Assembly: GCF_029227915.1 (NCBI RefSeq)
Contig: NC_079880.1
Location: 18,680,001 to 18,744,000 of the forward strand
Direction of reading: 5' to 3'
Length of the DNA stretch: 64,000 bases
From: Hydractinia symbiolongicarpus
Taxonomy: Eukaryota > Cnidaria > Hydrozoa > Anthoathecata > Hydractiniidae
In this document: positions 25,086-37,300 of the stretch, piece after piece
Numbering within the stretch: the first letter of the stretch is position 1
How the letters are laid out: each line of letters begins with the position of its first letter
The notes under the pieces: generated by a model
Databases searched by the model: none
Told to the model about the DNA's origin: nothing
The model's input: the letters and a program-made list of their open reading frames with translations, nothing else
Position numbers and translations under genes: made by a program

Positions 25086-26628
25086 TCACTTTTCCGATAT
25101 GCCCTACAAAAACCGCGCAGTTGTTTCACCTAAAGTAAGGAAGTCGGGCATTTTCAAATCGTACCCTTAATAGGGCAAAACTATCCAAAGTAAAACACAT
25201 TCCTTTATCACTTGAAACTGAATTCTTGCTCGTCTTAAAACAATTTTATTAAACTACTTCAAGCTTTGCGATATTTAATAAAAGATGTTTGAACTTAATT
25301 TAACCAAAACATTTTAAACGGATAGGCGAACTGCGCACAGAACTACTCGCTTTTGGTCTGCTCCATAATAATTAATTTGAATGTTAAGGCACAAAACAAG
25401 TCCTGAAACAAAGACTAAAAATGTTTTAAGATTGACAGATTCATTAAAATTTGATGTTTTTCACATACGATATTTTCTCGTAAAGCTTTGCAGAACAACA
25501 ACAGGTTTTTGTTATTTTGTACGACTAAACTTACTGAACTTACTGAAATTTGCGATGATAAATAAAGATTCGTAAATAAAGATAAGGCCTCGATTTGTTG
25601 TTGAATGTTTCCAGTTTTGCATATATTTATTAAATTTGGCGCCATTTTATCATAAAACACTTCGTCGTTCGAAGCTCGTAGAATGTTGTGGAAAAGGGAC
25701 TCAAAACATGAAAAAAATATTGTTGTTGGTCATGACAGATTGTTTTTAAGTTCAAAGAAGTTTAAACGAAGGTTATAAAAAGCTGTTACTTATATAGTGC
25801 GTACAATATTCTTGGTTATCTTAAGTGAAAGATCTTATTTTATTTATGTCTACTGGTGTGGTAAGTACATTCAAAATAAAACCTACTTCTGTAAAACTGT
25901 TTTTAGGAAAATACACAGATACTTAGTCGTGAAATATAGTGATTTATTTGTTATTTTAGTAATTATCTAGTAGGTTTTAGTATTTAGAAATGTATAAATC
26001 TTTTTCTGTCGCTTAAAATATATTTCCTGAACGCCACAAAATAATATTTTGTTCGTCTCTCCTTTAAACCAAAATTTAAACCTTTACTCGACAACTATTT
26101 TAGCAAAAGCATGCCCAAAATGAAACTTTTCCTACGGGATAAAATTTTTATCGAGTTAGAGAAAGGATCGAATTAGGGAGGAGTGTCTCTCTAATTCTAA
26201 TTTTTAGGCCCCTCAGGAAATCAAATTAGAGAGAGAATTTCTTCGTATGGACCTAACATCGAATTAGAGAGTATCGAATTATGGAGGTTCATTTATGAGA
26301 GTTTCTTTAAAAAAATTGACAGTGATTGAATTTGATCAAGAAAGTATCGAGCGAATAACGGAGGTACGAGTTAGAAACAGTCGACTGAGTAGGGCATTTT
26401 AATATTGACGGCTTTTGACAGACTTGGGCATTTTGCCATCCTTATCTAATATTTCTCTTTGGGATCGGTGTTATCTTTTTTTTATTAAGAGCCATCAAAT
26501 ATGCAACAATTTCATCAAGCATATCTTGTATTATGATGCGGTCATTACGTTTCCCCTCCTCAGAATATAACTGCTGCTCTATAACTGCTCTTCAAACTTT
26601 TCTCTGTTCTCGTGTGTGTTTATGTTAG

Positions 26629-26878
26629 GTGATTGATCGAGTGGAAAACTTTCTGAAAACTTCTACATGTAAACAGAAATTAACCAACCTCGAGCTCATT
26701 TTTCTGTTCTTCTATCAACACATACGGAGGAATACGGAGGGTACAGATTTTAGCTACCCAGGATTTGTTGGTGCCTTTGACTGGTTTCTTAAAAAAATCA
26801 CGCAAAGCAACTATGCTCAAAAAGTAAGTCAAGATTTATACACATCTTTAATTGACGAATATAAAGTTGCGAATAAAG
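26629..26878 (+). CDS. Orphan exon candidate of an unrecognised gene
   Basis: An open frame is bounded exactly by a good acceptor (tttatgttag) and a donor (aaag|gttagt). It encodes about 83 residues starting VIDRVENFLK, with LELIFLFFYQHIRR in the middle and YPGFVGAFDWFLKKI after it. A second, stronger donor (gtaagt) lies at 26823 inside it. No other exons of the same gene were found nearby and the family is unknown. It could be a chance frame. Confidence 0.35.
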
Positions 26879-29800
26879 GTTAGTTTCACAAGAATATGTT
26901 TTTTTTAGTTTTAGGCTAAGACTAAATAAAGCTGTTTTTTTTTAAATTTTCCTTTTAAGGAATTATTTTCCTGATCATGATAATAAACGTCCTCTTTGAT
27001 TAATTGCAAAAAGCTGACCAAAAGGCACTTTTTGCAAAACAGTTTGTCTTTGTTTTTTCGTAAATAATTTCTTTATCTCTTGCAAATATAACACTTAAGA
27101 AACCCCGGTTTTTTAATCAGCAATGTAATTTTCGTACATGCACCACGTAGGGCAAAAACTTTCAAAATCGGGCCTCTAAAGTTAAACAAATATTTTCGCC
27201 TAACTTTGTATAAGACCACTTTGTGTGCGACACAGTTATCCATTGCCGATAAGCAACCCACTAGGTTAAAGAACCTTTTTAAGGGCTGCGCTTGCTGCAG
27301 ACAATGACTCCGTCTCCAAATCCTTGTCCCTATTAATGATCAGAATAAAACAACTAGCTCTCCGTTTGTTTTTAATATGACATGTGTAGTTGGTGGCGCT
27401 TTAAATAAGGGTATTTCAGCGCATGGTTATTTGTCAATACCTCAATATATTAATTTTTCATGACTTTTGCCAACTACACGTTCTTTTGTAAAAAACAAGC
27501 AAACAGCAAGCTAGTAAAAGTTTCTTAACTTCAGATGTCCTTTTACTAGAAAATGTTTCCTATCAAAACAAGTTTTTTGATTTTGGTGGGGTCTAAAAAG
27601 AGGGATAAGCAATCAAAAATACTAGTCATTATCCCGTGGATGCCCATCCTAGTGTGCGGATACCAGACAGATGTAACTGGTATTATAATATGGACTAGTC
27701 AGGTTAAGGCACGAGTAACTGTTACGCAGCGTTAAACGCTTGGTGTAGCAAATAATGGTAAACTGTGCCAGACATTGAGGTGGAGTGCTTTAGTACAGGT
27801 ATGTAGCATGTCGTAAATTGAGTGAAGCGCACACAACATTATGGTGCCCGGTGTAATATATTTTTCAAAAAATAACTTTTTACAACTTTAGCTGAAATAA
27901 CAACACAGTTTACAACTCTTTGCTATTCTGTTATAGCAAAAACAGTTGGCCAACCTTTTTTATTTTTTTTAGAGAATGTTCCCGGTAAAAGTTCAAAAAT
28001 AAATACTACTCTGGGCTGAGGGATTAGTACAGGCAAACAATGACATTAGCAAATATTTCTTGGGTTTAAGGCAATAAATAACAAATTAAATTTGATAAAT
28101 TTTCTCCCTGATCTTTGTCAAAGCATCTTCAGATCACAAAGATGCTCTGACAAAGATCAGGGAAAAAAATTATCAAATTTAATTTGTTATTTATTGCCTT
28201 AAACCCAAGAAATATTTGCTAATTAACTATGAAAAGGCAAACCTATAAAGAATTCATTAAAAACAATGACACAATGACACAAACTTTATCGTAACTTCGA
28301 ATAAACAGAAACTCAGGAAACAGCCATCGTTAACATTGGACTGAGCACTTAGTAAGGTAAACTGTGTCATCAATGCGTTTAGACGCAATACCCTTTTCGA
28401 AAAACTTTATTGCAACTTCGGTTTAAATAAGAACATAGGAAAAACAGCCTGTCCAGCTAAAAAAATCACTCAGCAATTTTACTTTGCAGATTAAGTTTTC
28501 ATGACACTAATAAAAGGTGTTGCTACCTACTAACTGCGTTTAGCATAAGAAATATTGATTAAGAATTTCGTTGCAGCTAGCCAAACTGCATTTGGCTACT
28601 TTTACTCTTCAATAGCCAGAAGTAGCTAATAGCTAGCTATAGCTAAAGAGAGCCACAAACCTAATATAAAAATAAATAATAATATACCAAACTTTAAAAT
28701 AATAAAAATAAATAAGGCTAGCTACAGCTAGCTGGCTTCAGGAGGATGCTGCCTTGAAATCTACGTTAGCTAGTTAAAATCTTGAAATTGGTTTGTTTCA
28801 GATTTACACATGGCTAGAAAACGTGATGATATTTTCATCTTAATATGTGAAAACATGGACACAATGAAGAGAATATCTTAAACGTTGATAGAACTGAAAT
28901 TTAGGCAGTTAAGTAATACACCTTTCCCGAATTTATATTTTGTAAAATATTGCGTGCATGAAAACGAGGCAAATCTTGGTAAACATTATTCGGGTTCATA
29001 TAAACATGGAGAAAGACAATACTATGAGAGATATTTTTCTTAAAATAATTGAGGAAAATATAGATTTAGTCTTCGATGAAACTGAAGAAAAGCGTGAGGG
29101 AAAACATAGAGGGAATGCCACCGTTCACGATAAAAGAAATTGAAATGCATCGACAAAATAGTGGTAAACAGCACGGTGTGGCAATTATTAAGACTTTGGA
29201 GCGTGGCAGAAAGTTTAGGGATAGATAGATGGATAGATAGATGTGCATATTTTACATGGCTAGCCTCACAAATATCGAGGTATATACCCTGTCTATTATT
29301 TCCAGGAGGGACCATGGCTTAGATGGAGAGTCCTAGAGTATTTAATGCTCATTTTGAGCTACGCAGACCCAATTAGGGCCCGCGCTCTACTAGACAACTC
29401 CCGGCAACATCCAACGGCCCACACAGTGGGATGAACTATACATATCTGCTGATAGCATTTTCACATCAACAACTACATTTGTTCCAAGTAAAAACAGAAT
29501 TTTTAAAGACTTAGATATGGTCAGCCCTGTAAAAAGTAATGCTGACAAAAAGGTATCCATCTAACGTTATATGATCCTAGAATTAATGATAGTTTGTGTA
29601 ACATAAATCTTAGAATATTAAAACTGCAAGAAGATATGCTTATGGTTGACAAACGGGTTGGTTTTGCTCATTGTATTGACATTACACGAAAAAGAAAAAA
29701 ACAACATTAAATATGCGAACTTTCATGTCCGATCTACATTGTCACACCAACTACTACCGTTAGAATATACCATCAAGATTGTTACTAATATTATTATATC

Positions 29801-30139
29801 AAATACTTCAAATAAATCAAAACATAACGAAATGATACTTACCCATTGTTTTCTCAAACTTGGATCCGATGGAAATGAAAACATTCCAATGCCTGTTTAA
29901 CTCTAGGTTTATTAAGAGTAGAACTTTTGCATAACAGTACGCAACAAGAGTTACCAGGTCGAGAGGCTGATATACCTGGATAGATTAAAGTATGATAAAT
30001 TTCTTGCTGACCTTTCTGATTGCTACTCGCCATTACAAATACATATTCTTCTTTTACAAGACAAGTATGTTTTTAAATACATTATAAGTAGTTTCATTAA
30101 GAAAAACCTGCAATCCTTTAGAAAAATACACAATAAAAG
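26879..30139. other. Gene-poor region, MITE remnants only
   Basis: No gene is supported. Two diverged copies of an unnamed segment of about 120 bp occur near 28280 and 28400. Short TAGA repeats occur near 29220. An 84-codon frame at 29646-29900 has no recognised motif. Confidence 0.45.
28047..28221. mobile_element. Palindromic MITE (175-bp foldback)
   Basis: Two arms of about 80 bp are near-perfect reverse complements around a 10-base loop. The left arm opens TAGCAAATATTTCTTGGG and the right arm closes CCCAAGAAATATTTGCTA. There is no coding capacity. No convincing target duplication was found beyond AT-rich flanks. Confidence 0.8.
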
Positions 30140-32758
30140 CAGGTGCGGATCCAGGGTTAGTCAGATAAGTCGCGTGACTAAGTGTAAATTTGACGAAAAA
30201 TGTTAGCCAAGCGAAGATGTCGACGATCCAGGCGTTGCAAACGGAGGGCGTTAAAAATTGTAATTTTTTACGGCGAAAAACCATGGTTCACAGCCCTCTC
30301 CAATTCGCCTATAGCGATGTTGACGTCAAAGTTGTGACGTCGCTACCATATAGACTGAGAGGGTTGCAAATTATAGCTTACAGATTTTGACTGATTCATT
30401 TTGACTAATCAGTCACTCAGTCAGTCAAAAATCAAATAGCTATGGCCCGCAACCCTCCCCATCTCACCTAAGGGACCTGTGACGTCAAAATCGTGACGTA
30501 ATTTTCACACTCTATGCGTAGTCCAACAATATGTGGCCCGCAGCCGGCGAAGGAAATTTAGGTTCCGTACTGCGTGGTTACTAATAACCTGTTAGGCTAT
30601 AGTTTTAACTCCCATCCGTCAGGATTAGTCAAAGACTCACGCCTTTTGGCTTGGATTCTTTCCGTACTATTATTGATTATGGCTGAAGCAGATATGTTGG
30701 CGCGGGTGCTTACTGATTTAAAGTGTGATAATTTTGAATCTGTTCGTAAAATGCAAAAAGAACTTTTAGAAAGTGTTTATTCTCGAGCATTTTTGTTGTC
30801 TGGGGATATTTATCCCTTGGTTGGTAAAAGTCTTCATCGGAATTTAGGTCCAGATATATACCTTTCATCTGAGGCGAGGTGTGAAGATAAAGGAATTATT
30901 GCTTTAAGGTGAGAAGTACACACCTTGCATTTATTTAAAGGTTTTCAGTATATCTGCTACGAAAAGCTAGTTGGGGAGAGCTTTATACAACAGACTATTA
31001 AAACCAAATACAAAAAGATTTAATTAGCTAATAGCTAGGGCTAATTACACCTTTACGATAATTCGGAAAAAATAATACTCCATCGCAGTTTATTTTGCAA
31101 TCAGAGGAGGTAAACATTACACTTTTATAAGAGTTTATTAAGGAGAAAACACGTTTTTTCGTGATAGCTTTTCTTGCCACGTTTTTATACAACATAAGTT
31201 GTATCTTATTATTATTAACGTTTCCTGAAAATTTGAAAGAAATTGATACGACAGAAGTTAAAAAACTGGAGAAAACACGCTTTCGTCTCTAACAAACTCT
31301 CATAAAAACACGAGTTTTTCCTCCTTTTTTCCGATATTGTATAACGATGAAGAGCCGTAGGAACGCATGTACAATTAAATTATCATAAAGGTGTATTGTT
31401 TTTGTAATATGAGCTTTGAACAGAATTTTCAACATTGCGGAGGAATTCTTTCTCAATTAATATTTGTGTTGTTATTAGAAGCAAGAACTTGACATCTGGA
31501 TAAGTAAGGTTGGTGATGAAAATAAACAACTCTTCGAATGACTATTAAGAAACAAAGTTTGTTGAGTAAAAGGTCATGGTAAAATATATTATTTTTAGAT
31601 CCAATCTATCAGGAGACTGTCTATACAGCTCATCATCGTTGGTATAGGTATAGGTGATAATTCTCTTGTTGATGTTTTGAGAATCTTGACATCCATAGAA
31701 CTTTTCTTGCATCCTTCCTTTTATTCCAATCATCCTGTTTTCAATTTGCTTTTAAAAACCAAAAGGCAAATATTTTTATATCTGAGAAAAGTTTATTCAG
31801 ATTTTCCCTTTCCCATATTGTTTGTGATATGACTCTTTCTCCTGAGGAGGCAGTTAAAGCAGAAGCAATCAACAACTGTACCCCCAAGACATGGTTTCCT
31901 TTTCTATCAATACTTGCCTTGTCAACAGTAATAAAGAGAAAAATTAACACATTTTACCCACAATTCGGTTTGTTACAGTTTGTTACAACTTTCTTTACAC
32001 AGTGTATATCGCCACACCCATCTATTTTACCTGATGAAGATCAGTTAAAAATTTTATTTTGTTATGAAGATATTGTTAAGTCTGGTGTAGACTTCAAGCC
32101 AAATCATTACGTTCCCCTTTTTCCAGGTTGCAACTTTCTTAACTGAAAGTTGCATTTTTCCTATTTCAGCATGCAAAAAGCAGTAAAAAGCCCTTCTTAA
32201 TTCTTCTTTTAAAGTTCAAACGAAACTTGAGTTTAGCCGTATGAATAAACAAATATATCTGAACAAATACATGGGTTAAGGTGTGTTTGTATCATATCAC
32301 ATGTATGTATATTTCATTTTCATTATCCTGATCTTTCCATATTCTTATTGTTTTTGTTATTATTGTGTTTTATTTTGCTGTCCATGGCTGGTGTGATCAT
32401 TTGATTCACCTAGTCATGCTGATGAAGCCTGATATTGGCAGAAACAGCAGGAGTTTATAAATAATGAAATATATTCACAATTGTCTCACTTTATTGTAGT
32501 TAATCCCTGTTAATTTTAGTGGTTTTATCTATCTAAAATAAGACGTGTAAGACGGAGATTTGATTCTTATAAAAGATGTTCTTAGGAGATTTTGTTATAG
32601 CTTAGCGTTTCTTTTGGTCAATTTTATTAATAACTAGATAAATCGGAAGACAATTTTTCGGCGATTTTTGTACCCGCAAAGCTTAAAATTTAGCCCCCAG
32701 CTGCTAAATTCAAGACTCAGTCTTGACTAAGTCTTGAAAAAGTCTGGATCCGCCCCTG
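30140..32758 (+). mobile_element. hAT-type transposon with OTU-like gene, non-autonomous (copy 2)
   Basis: The ends are CAGGTGCGGATCC at the left and GGATCCGCCCCTG at the right. Exact 6-bp direct repeats TAAAAG flank it (30134-30139 and 32759-32764). The ends match those of the element at 35332-38980. It contains a broken copy of the same OTU/vertnin-like gene and no hAT transposase that I can see. The left subterminal region carries two TGACGTCA palindromes. Confidence 0.75.
30678..32146 (+). pseudogene. Decayed OTU/vertnin-like gene in hAT copy 2
   Basis: Exon 1 runs from ATG 30678 (MAEADMLARVLTDL) to GIIALR at a GTGAGA donor near 30909. Exon 2 starts near 31600 with SGDCLYSSSS, the presumed catalytic Cys block. 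It needs a frameshift to reach GDNSLVDVLRILTSIELFLH, then another to reach [20 protein letters not shown] and DFKPNHYVP (presumed catalytic His). Its domain order matches the better copy at 36969-38502. The two frameshifts make it a pseudogene. The second half (31829-32146) still has a 105-codon frame. Confidence 0.65.
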
Positions 32759-32764
32759 TAAAAG

Positions 32765-33188
32765 ATCATTCACAACGCATAAAAGTATCACACTCGCCGG
32801 CTGTATTTTTATGTTTACAAAGTTTACGAAGAAGTGCCTCGTTTTCATACCGATGATGTAATCGATAATTTAAATTCGGGAAAGGTGTATTATACTAACC
32901 CAACCAAATATTCCTCTTTCTTCAAAAAAGTGAAGAAGCCAGAGCATAAAAAATAAGGCGTCCTTGAACTCGGTCCCTCGAAAGAAACGACTCGTACCTT
33001 AACCCCTAAAGCTCGGTTTAGTTAAACAAAATTCGCCTCGTTAAAAACATAACTGGAAACGAGAATTTGAAGGAGTATCTAGCGTAGCTCATCAAATAAT
33101 ATTCAATTAATTTAAAAGTAGGGGTTATTGTCGTATTACTTATCGTATTAAAACCTTCTATCTTAGAAACTAAGAATTTCATATCATA
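32765..33188. other. Short unassigned stretch between hAT copy 2 and the DIRS recombinase
   Basis: It includes a 57-codon + frame ending at 32955 (within it: FHTDDVIDNLNSGKVYYTNP) with no recognised family. It may be the 3' part of the DIRS element or host sequence. Confidence 0.3.
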
Positions 33189-33664
33189 TTAAAAACCTAA
33201 TGCTTTTGAGACTGAAAGTAAGGAGTTGAGATCATCTTGCACGTATCCATCTTTGGCTGATTCCGATTTCCAACGCCCATGTTGTTTGAATAGCTTGTCT
33301 GCTACTCCGCCACTCTCAGCCGCAGTTGCATCACCGGATCTAAGGCTATGTAGGCCAAACTTTGATTTTTCTAAACCGATACTGTCCAGATCTTATTATA
33401 TTATTTCCCTCATTCTTGTGTATGTCCTTTTCTCAGAGTTCCAATCGGATTAGATTTTTGTCACAGTAACTGCTCTAAAAATAAATTCCTCCGAACTCTC
33501 ATCCGTTAACTTTGTAAGTTCTAAGTACACTAGGTTTTTGCCTGGACATAATTCGTGTCCTGTCTTACTAATAAAAATCCAATTTCCTTCTCTGTAAACG
33601 TCAGTTTTGCATTTTTCTATGAACAGTTTCATGTAAGATTCACAAATTGATATATCACAACGTC
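33189..33664 (-). pseudogene. DIRS tyrosine recombinase, C-terminal part
   Basis: This reads LFIEKCKTDVYREGNWIFI, then after frame changes FGLHSLRSGDAT (the HxxR motif), HGRWKSESAKDGYVQDD (Trp and the nucleophilic Tyr) and SVSKALGF before the stop. It joins in sense to 40322-40669 once the Harbinger insertion and its TAA duplication are removed. It is not functional. Confidence 0.75.
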
Positions 33665-34357
33665 TAAAGGCTGAAATACACGGTCAGTTTAAAATGATCA
33701 TTTTAAAATGACTGGTGTTTTTCGTCATTTTAAAATGATGGAACACCTGAATACACGAGTCATTTTAAAATGATAGAATTTGTAAATAAAAGTTCTTTAC
33801 ACTATGGACTCTGAAGAGGAATGTGCTGCAGCAGTTGTTATAATTGCCATTCTTTCAAAAAGAAAAAAACGCAGAAGAAATAGATCTACTTGGGTGAAGC
33901 CATGGCTCGGTAGAAGAACAGAACTTGGTGTATATAATACTCTTTTACGAGAATTGCGTGTGGAAGAAGTGTTCGAATATAAAAAGTTTTTAAGAATGGC
34001 ACCTGAAAATTTTGATAAACTTTTAAATTTAGTAGGTGTTGATATACAAAAAGAAACTACAAACATGCGCGAGCCAATTCGAGCAAAAATTAAGTTAGCA
34101 GCAACACTTCGTTTCTTATCAACAGGTGATAACTATGCAGACTTGCAACATATATTCCGTATACATAAAAGTACGTTATTTCGAATTATCCCAGCAGTAT
34201 GCGATGCTATCTACATGAACTTAAAAGACAGATATATAAAGGTAATATTTATTTAACAAAATATTTAAAATATAATGTATTGATTCCGTTTGACTGGAGT
34301 TTAATTACTGCCAGCGTTTGGTGATGCAAAAGACTGAGTATAACTGTGTATATCTTG

Positions 34358-37300
34358 CTAATTATGGGGTGGTATCTGTAATACTACAGGTGAGTGTGGG
34401 GATGTCATCATGCTGGAATAATACGATCCTTGCAAGTTCTGTGGAGTTGACTGTCTTTGTACTACGGGAGGAGTAGTTGTACTCAGTTGAAATGGCAAAG
34501 GTAGTAGCCCGAACTGTGCTTGGAAGATTAATTCCTGTATTTTTACTTTAGCATATTCCTTTACCCGTTTATCAGGAATTTCTTGAAGACTCAACCCAAT
34601 GTTTTGTCCAAAAAGAACATCAACGTGATTTACTTTGTCCTTTTTGGATGACAATACGGCCATAGCTTCATTAAGCATTACATCTCCTTTCGCTTTGCTA
34701 TTATCAACCTTCCGTTTTTTATTCAACGGCTGTTTGGTTGACCGGGGAACATTATTGTCTAGTTCTATCCCTTTGGTTTCGTCTTCTCTGTAGTCAGCAA
34801 AGAATCCTTCACAATCGTCTTCCTCGTTAGAGTTGTATTCACCGTTTTCCTAAAAATATTTTTATTTTAGACACCATCAACAGAAGAGGAATGGAAAACA
34901 ATTGCTAAAGAGTATGAAGAGCGTTAGAACTTCCCGAATTGTATTGGTTCTATTGATGGCAAACATGTTGTCATAAAACAACCTCGAAATAGCGGATCGT
35001 ACTATTTCAATTATAAAGGCACTTTCAGTATTGTGCTTTTAGCTTTGGTAGATGCCAATTACAAATTCATTTATGTTGACGTTGGTTGTAACGGAAGAAT
35101 AAGCGACGGAGGTGTATACCGAAATAGTTCACTTTCAAAAGCCTTGGAAGGTAATCTATTGGGAATGCCACCACCAGCAACGTTAAGTGATGATGAGAAT
35201 GAATTCCCGTATGTTATGGTAGCTGATGATGCATTTCCACTAAAGCTTAACATTATGAAACCTTACCCATTCAGAGGCATGACCAAAGAACAAAGAATTT
35301 TTAATTATAGATTAAGCAGGGCAAGGAGGATCAGGGGCGGATACAGGTTTTAAAAGTCCTTAGTCAAAATTTTTCGTGAAGCCAAAAATTTTTTGTCGCA
35401 AATGCCCGAATTATCATTTTTTTAATGTATACTTACCAGACATTTCATAAGAATAAATTGAAAGAAAAAACAACAAATCTAGCTACTTTTTCAAAGCAGC
35501 TGGTATTCCAAAATAATGTTTTTTGAAAACTTGAAGGGTTACATTAATAACCCATAAAAATCTTCTTTCTTCTTTCTTCTTTCTTGCACATCACGTAATG
35601 TAGAAAACCATGGACAAATTGAATCTAACATGAAATGGGTCAAATTGAGCAAATTGTCAAAACCGGCCAATGGAATAATGAATGAATCTATCAAATCTGA
35701 CATCTAAACATCAGTATACCGGGTTGACACGATAACAAAGAATTATATAAAAACAAATTTAAAAAATGAATGTGCAAGAACTATTTCAGTAAAATATATA
35801 AAAAAAACAAAGGATATGGCATATAAAAAACAAGGCTCAAAAAGTAAATTTATAAACTGAAAGGACTCTTGCTAAAAAGCAGCATTAACATATAAATCAG
35901 GGGTTGTGCTCAAAGCATTTTAATAAATGTATGTTATAAAATAGGAGTTAGGACTTCAGAAAATCCAAAGTTGAGAAACTTTTAGGGTGAACCTAAGATG
36001 TTAAGTGTATAATTACCAACTTAAAAGTAAGACTTATTAAAAGATGAGTAAGTAGAGGTAAGTATGGGTAAGTAAGGATAAAGTAAATTGTTTAAATATG
36101 TATTAAGTTTTAAGTGAATTTAAATTAACTGTAATCTTCTAGGATCTCGGGCAAAAACATTAAGTACATCATCTACCTTTGGAATAATTTCTTGATGAAT
36201 GTACATTCATTAAGACGGCCATTAAGACGATCTTCTGTCATGGTACTACGGCAATAATCTTTTAATCGTCTTAATGATGAAAAACTTCTTTCACATTCAC
36301 ATGAAGTAATAGGGATAGTAGCAAGAATGCGAATAGCAACATTTATATTACTAAATAGAGACAGGTTTATTGACTTTAAAGTTTGAGCAATGGTTTCAGG
36401 TCTTGTACCCTGATAATCCAAAGCAAACTTTTCCCACAGCTCTAACTCAGACTCTAGAGCAAGAGGATTTGGCATGTCAGATTTGTAAAAATCTACAAAC
36501 CTTTTAAATTTGCTCTTCCAATCTTTGTTGGAGTAAACCATTGAAACTACTTTGGCTGGTACAATGCACAATCCATTATACACTACAAAGTTTTCAAAAC
36601 CAAACCTCGAGTTAAGTTCACTGTTTAAATGGTCCAAGATTGGTATGGTTAAGGCTTTTTAATAATAATCCTTTGGACTGATAGCAGGTTGGTTGTCCCT
36701 TAATGTTTGCCTTCTGATAACCCGTTTCATTTTCTCCTCAACTCCTACACTTTCCGCAACATCTAATGCCTCCTTGTACCATGAGTTGTGAAAAAAATCT
36801 ACATTGTTCCTGCAACTCATAGTTGTATTTTTCAAATTAGTAATGTATTGAACATTATCTGTAATATCAATACTTCTATCTTGAAGCAAAGTTGTAACAC
36901 CATGTGTTAGTGCCAAAACATTTCTGGTCACAACAACAGATACAATGAACTCAAAGGTGGAAATTTCATTAAAAAAAGAGTGTGCTTATTGAAGAAGTGA
37001 CAAGAGATGAGCAACCTGCTTTTGATGATGATTCTGAGAAAAATGAAGGAAATAATAAAGGCTTTTGGGACAAAAAGGATACAGGGGAAGAAAGATTAGC
37101 AGGGAAAGTAAAAGTAGAAGAATTTTTTCCAAAAACTTGGCTGGCATTGGAAGTAGAAATGGAAACCGTTGAACTATTGTTAGAATTATACGTAGATGAA
37201 CTTTTTATTGAATCAGTACTATTTATTTTAGTTATCAGCAAGCTGTTTTGTGTGGACATACTTTTTACTTTAGGTAATACAAGCTTATCGCTGCATTTAT

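Larger units (their letters stand above)
24011..26628. other. Gene-poor region with small repeats
   Basis: No gene is supported. Near 26150-26290 the string TCGAATTAGAGAG recurs several times with variation. The rest has no recognisable feature apart from the two entries below. Confidence 0.5.

Noticed and set aside
28047-28221. microRNA precursor
   Set aside because: The arms are too long and too perfect and the loop is tiny; a MITE is the simpler reading.
29646-29900. 84-codon plus-strand frame
   Set aside because: No recognisable motif, low-complexity AT-rich context and no splice context.
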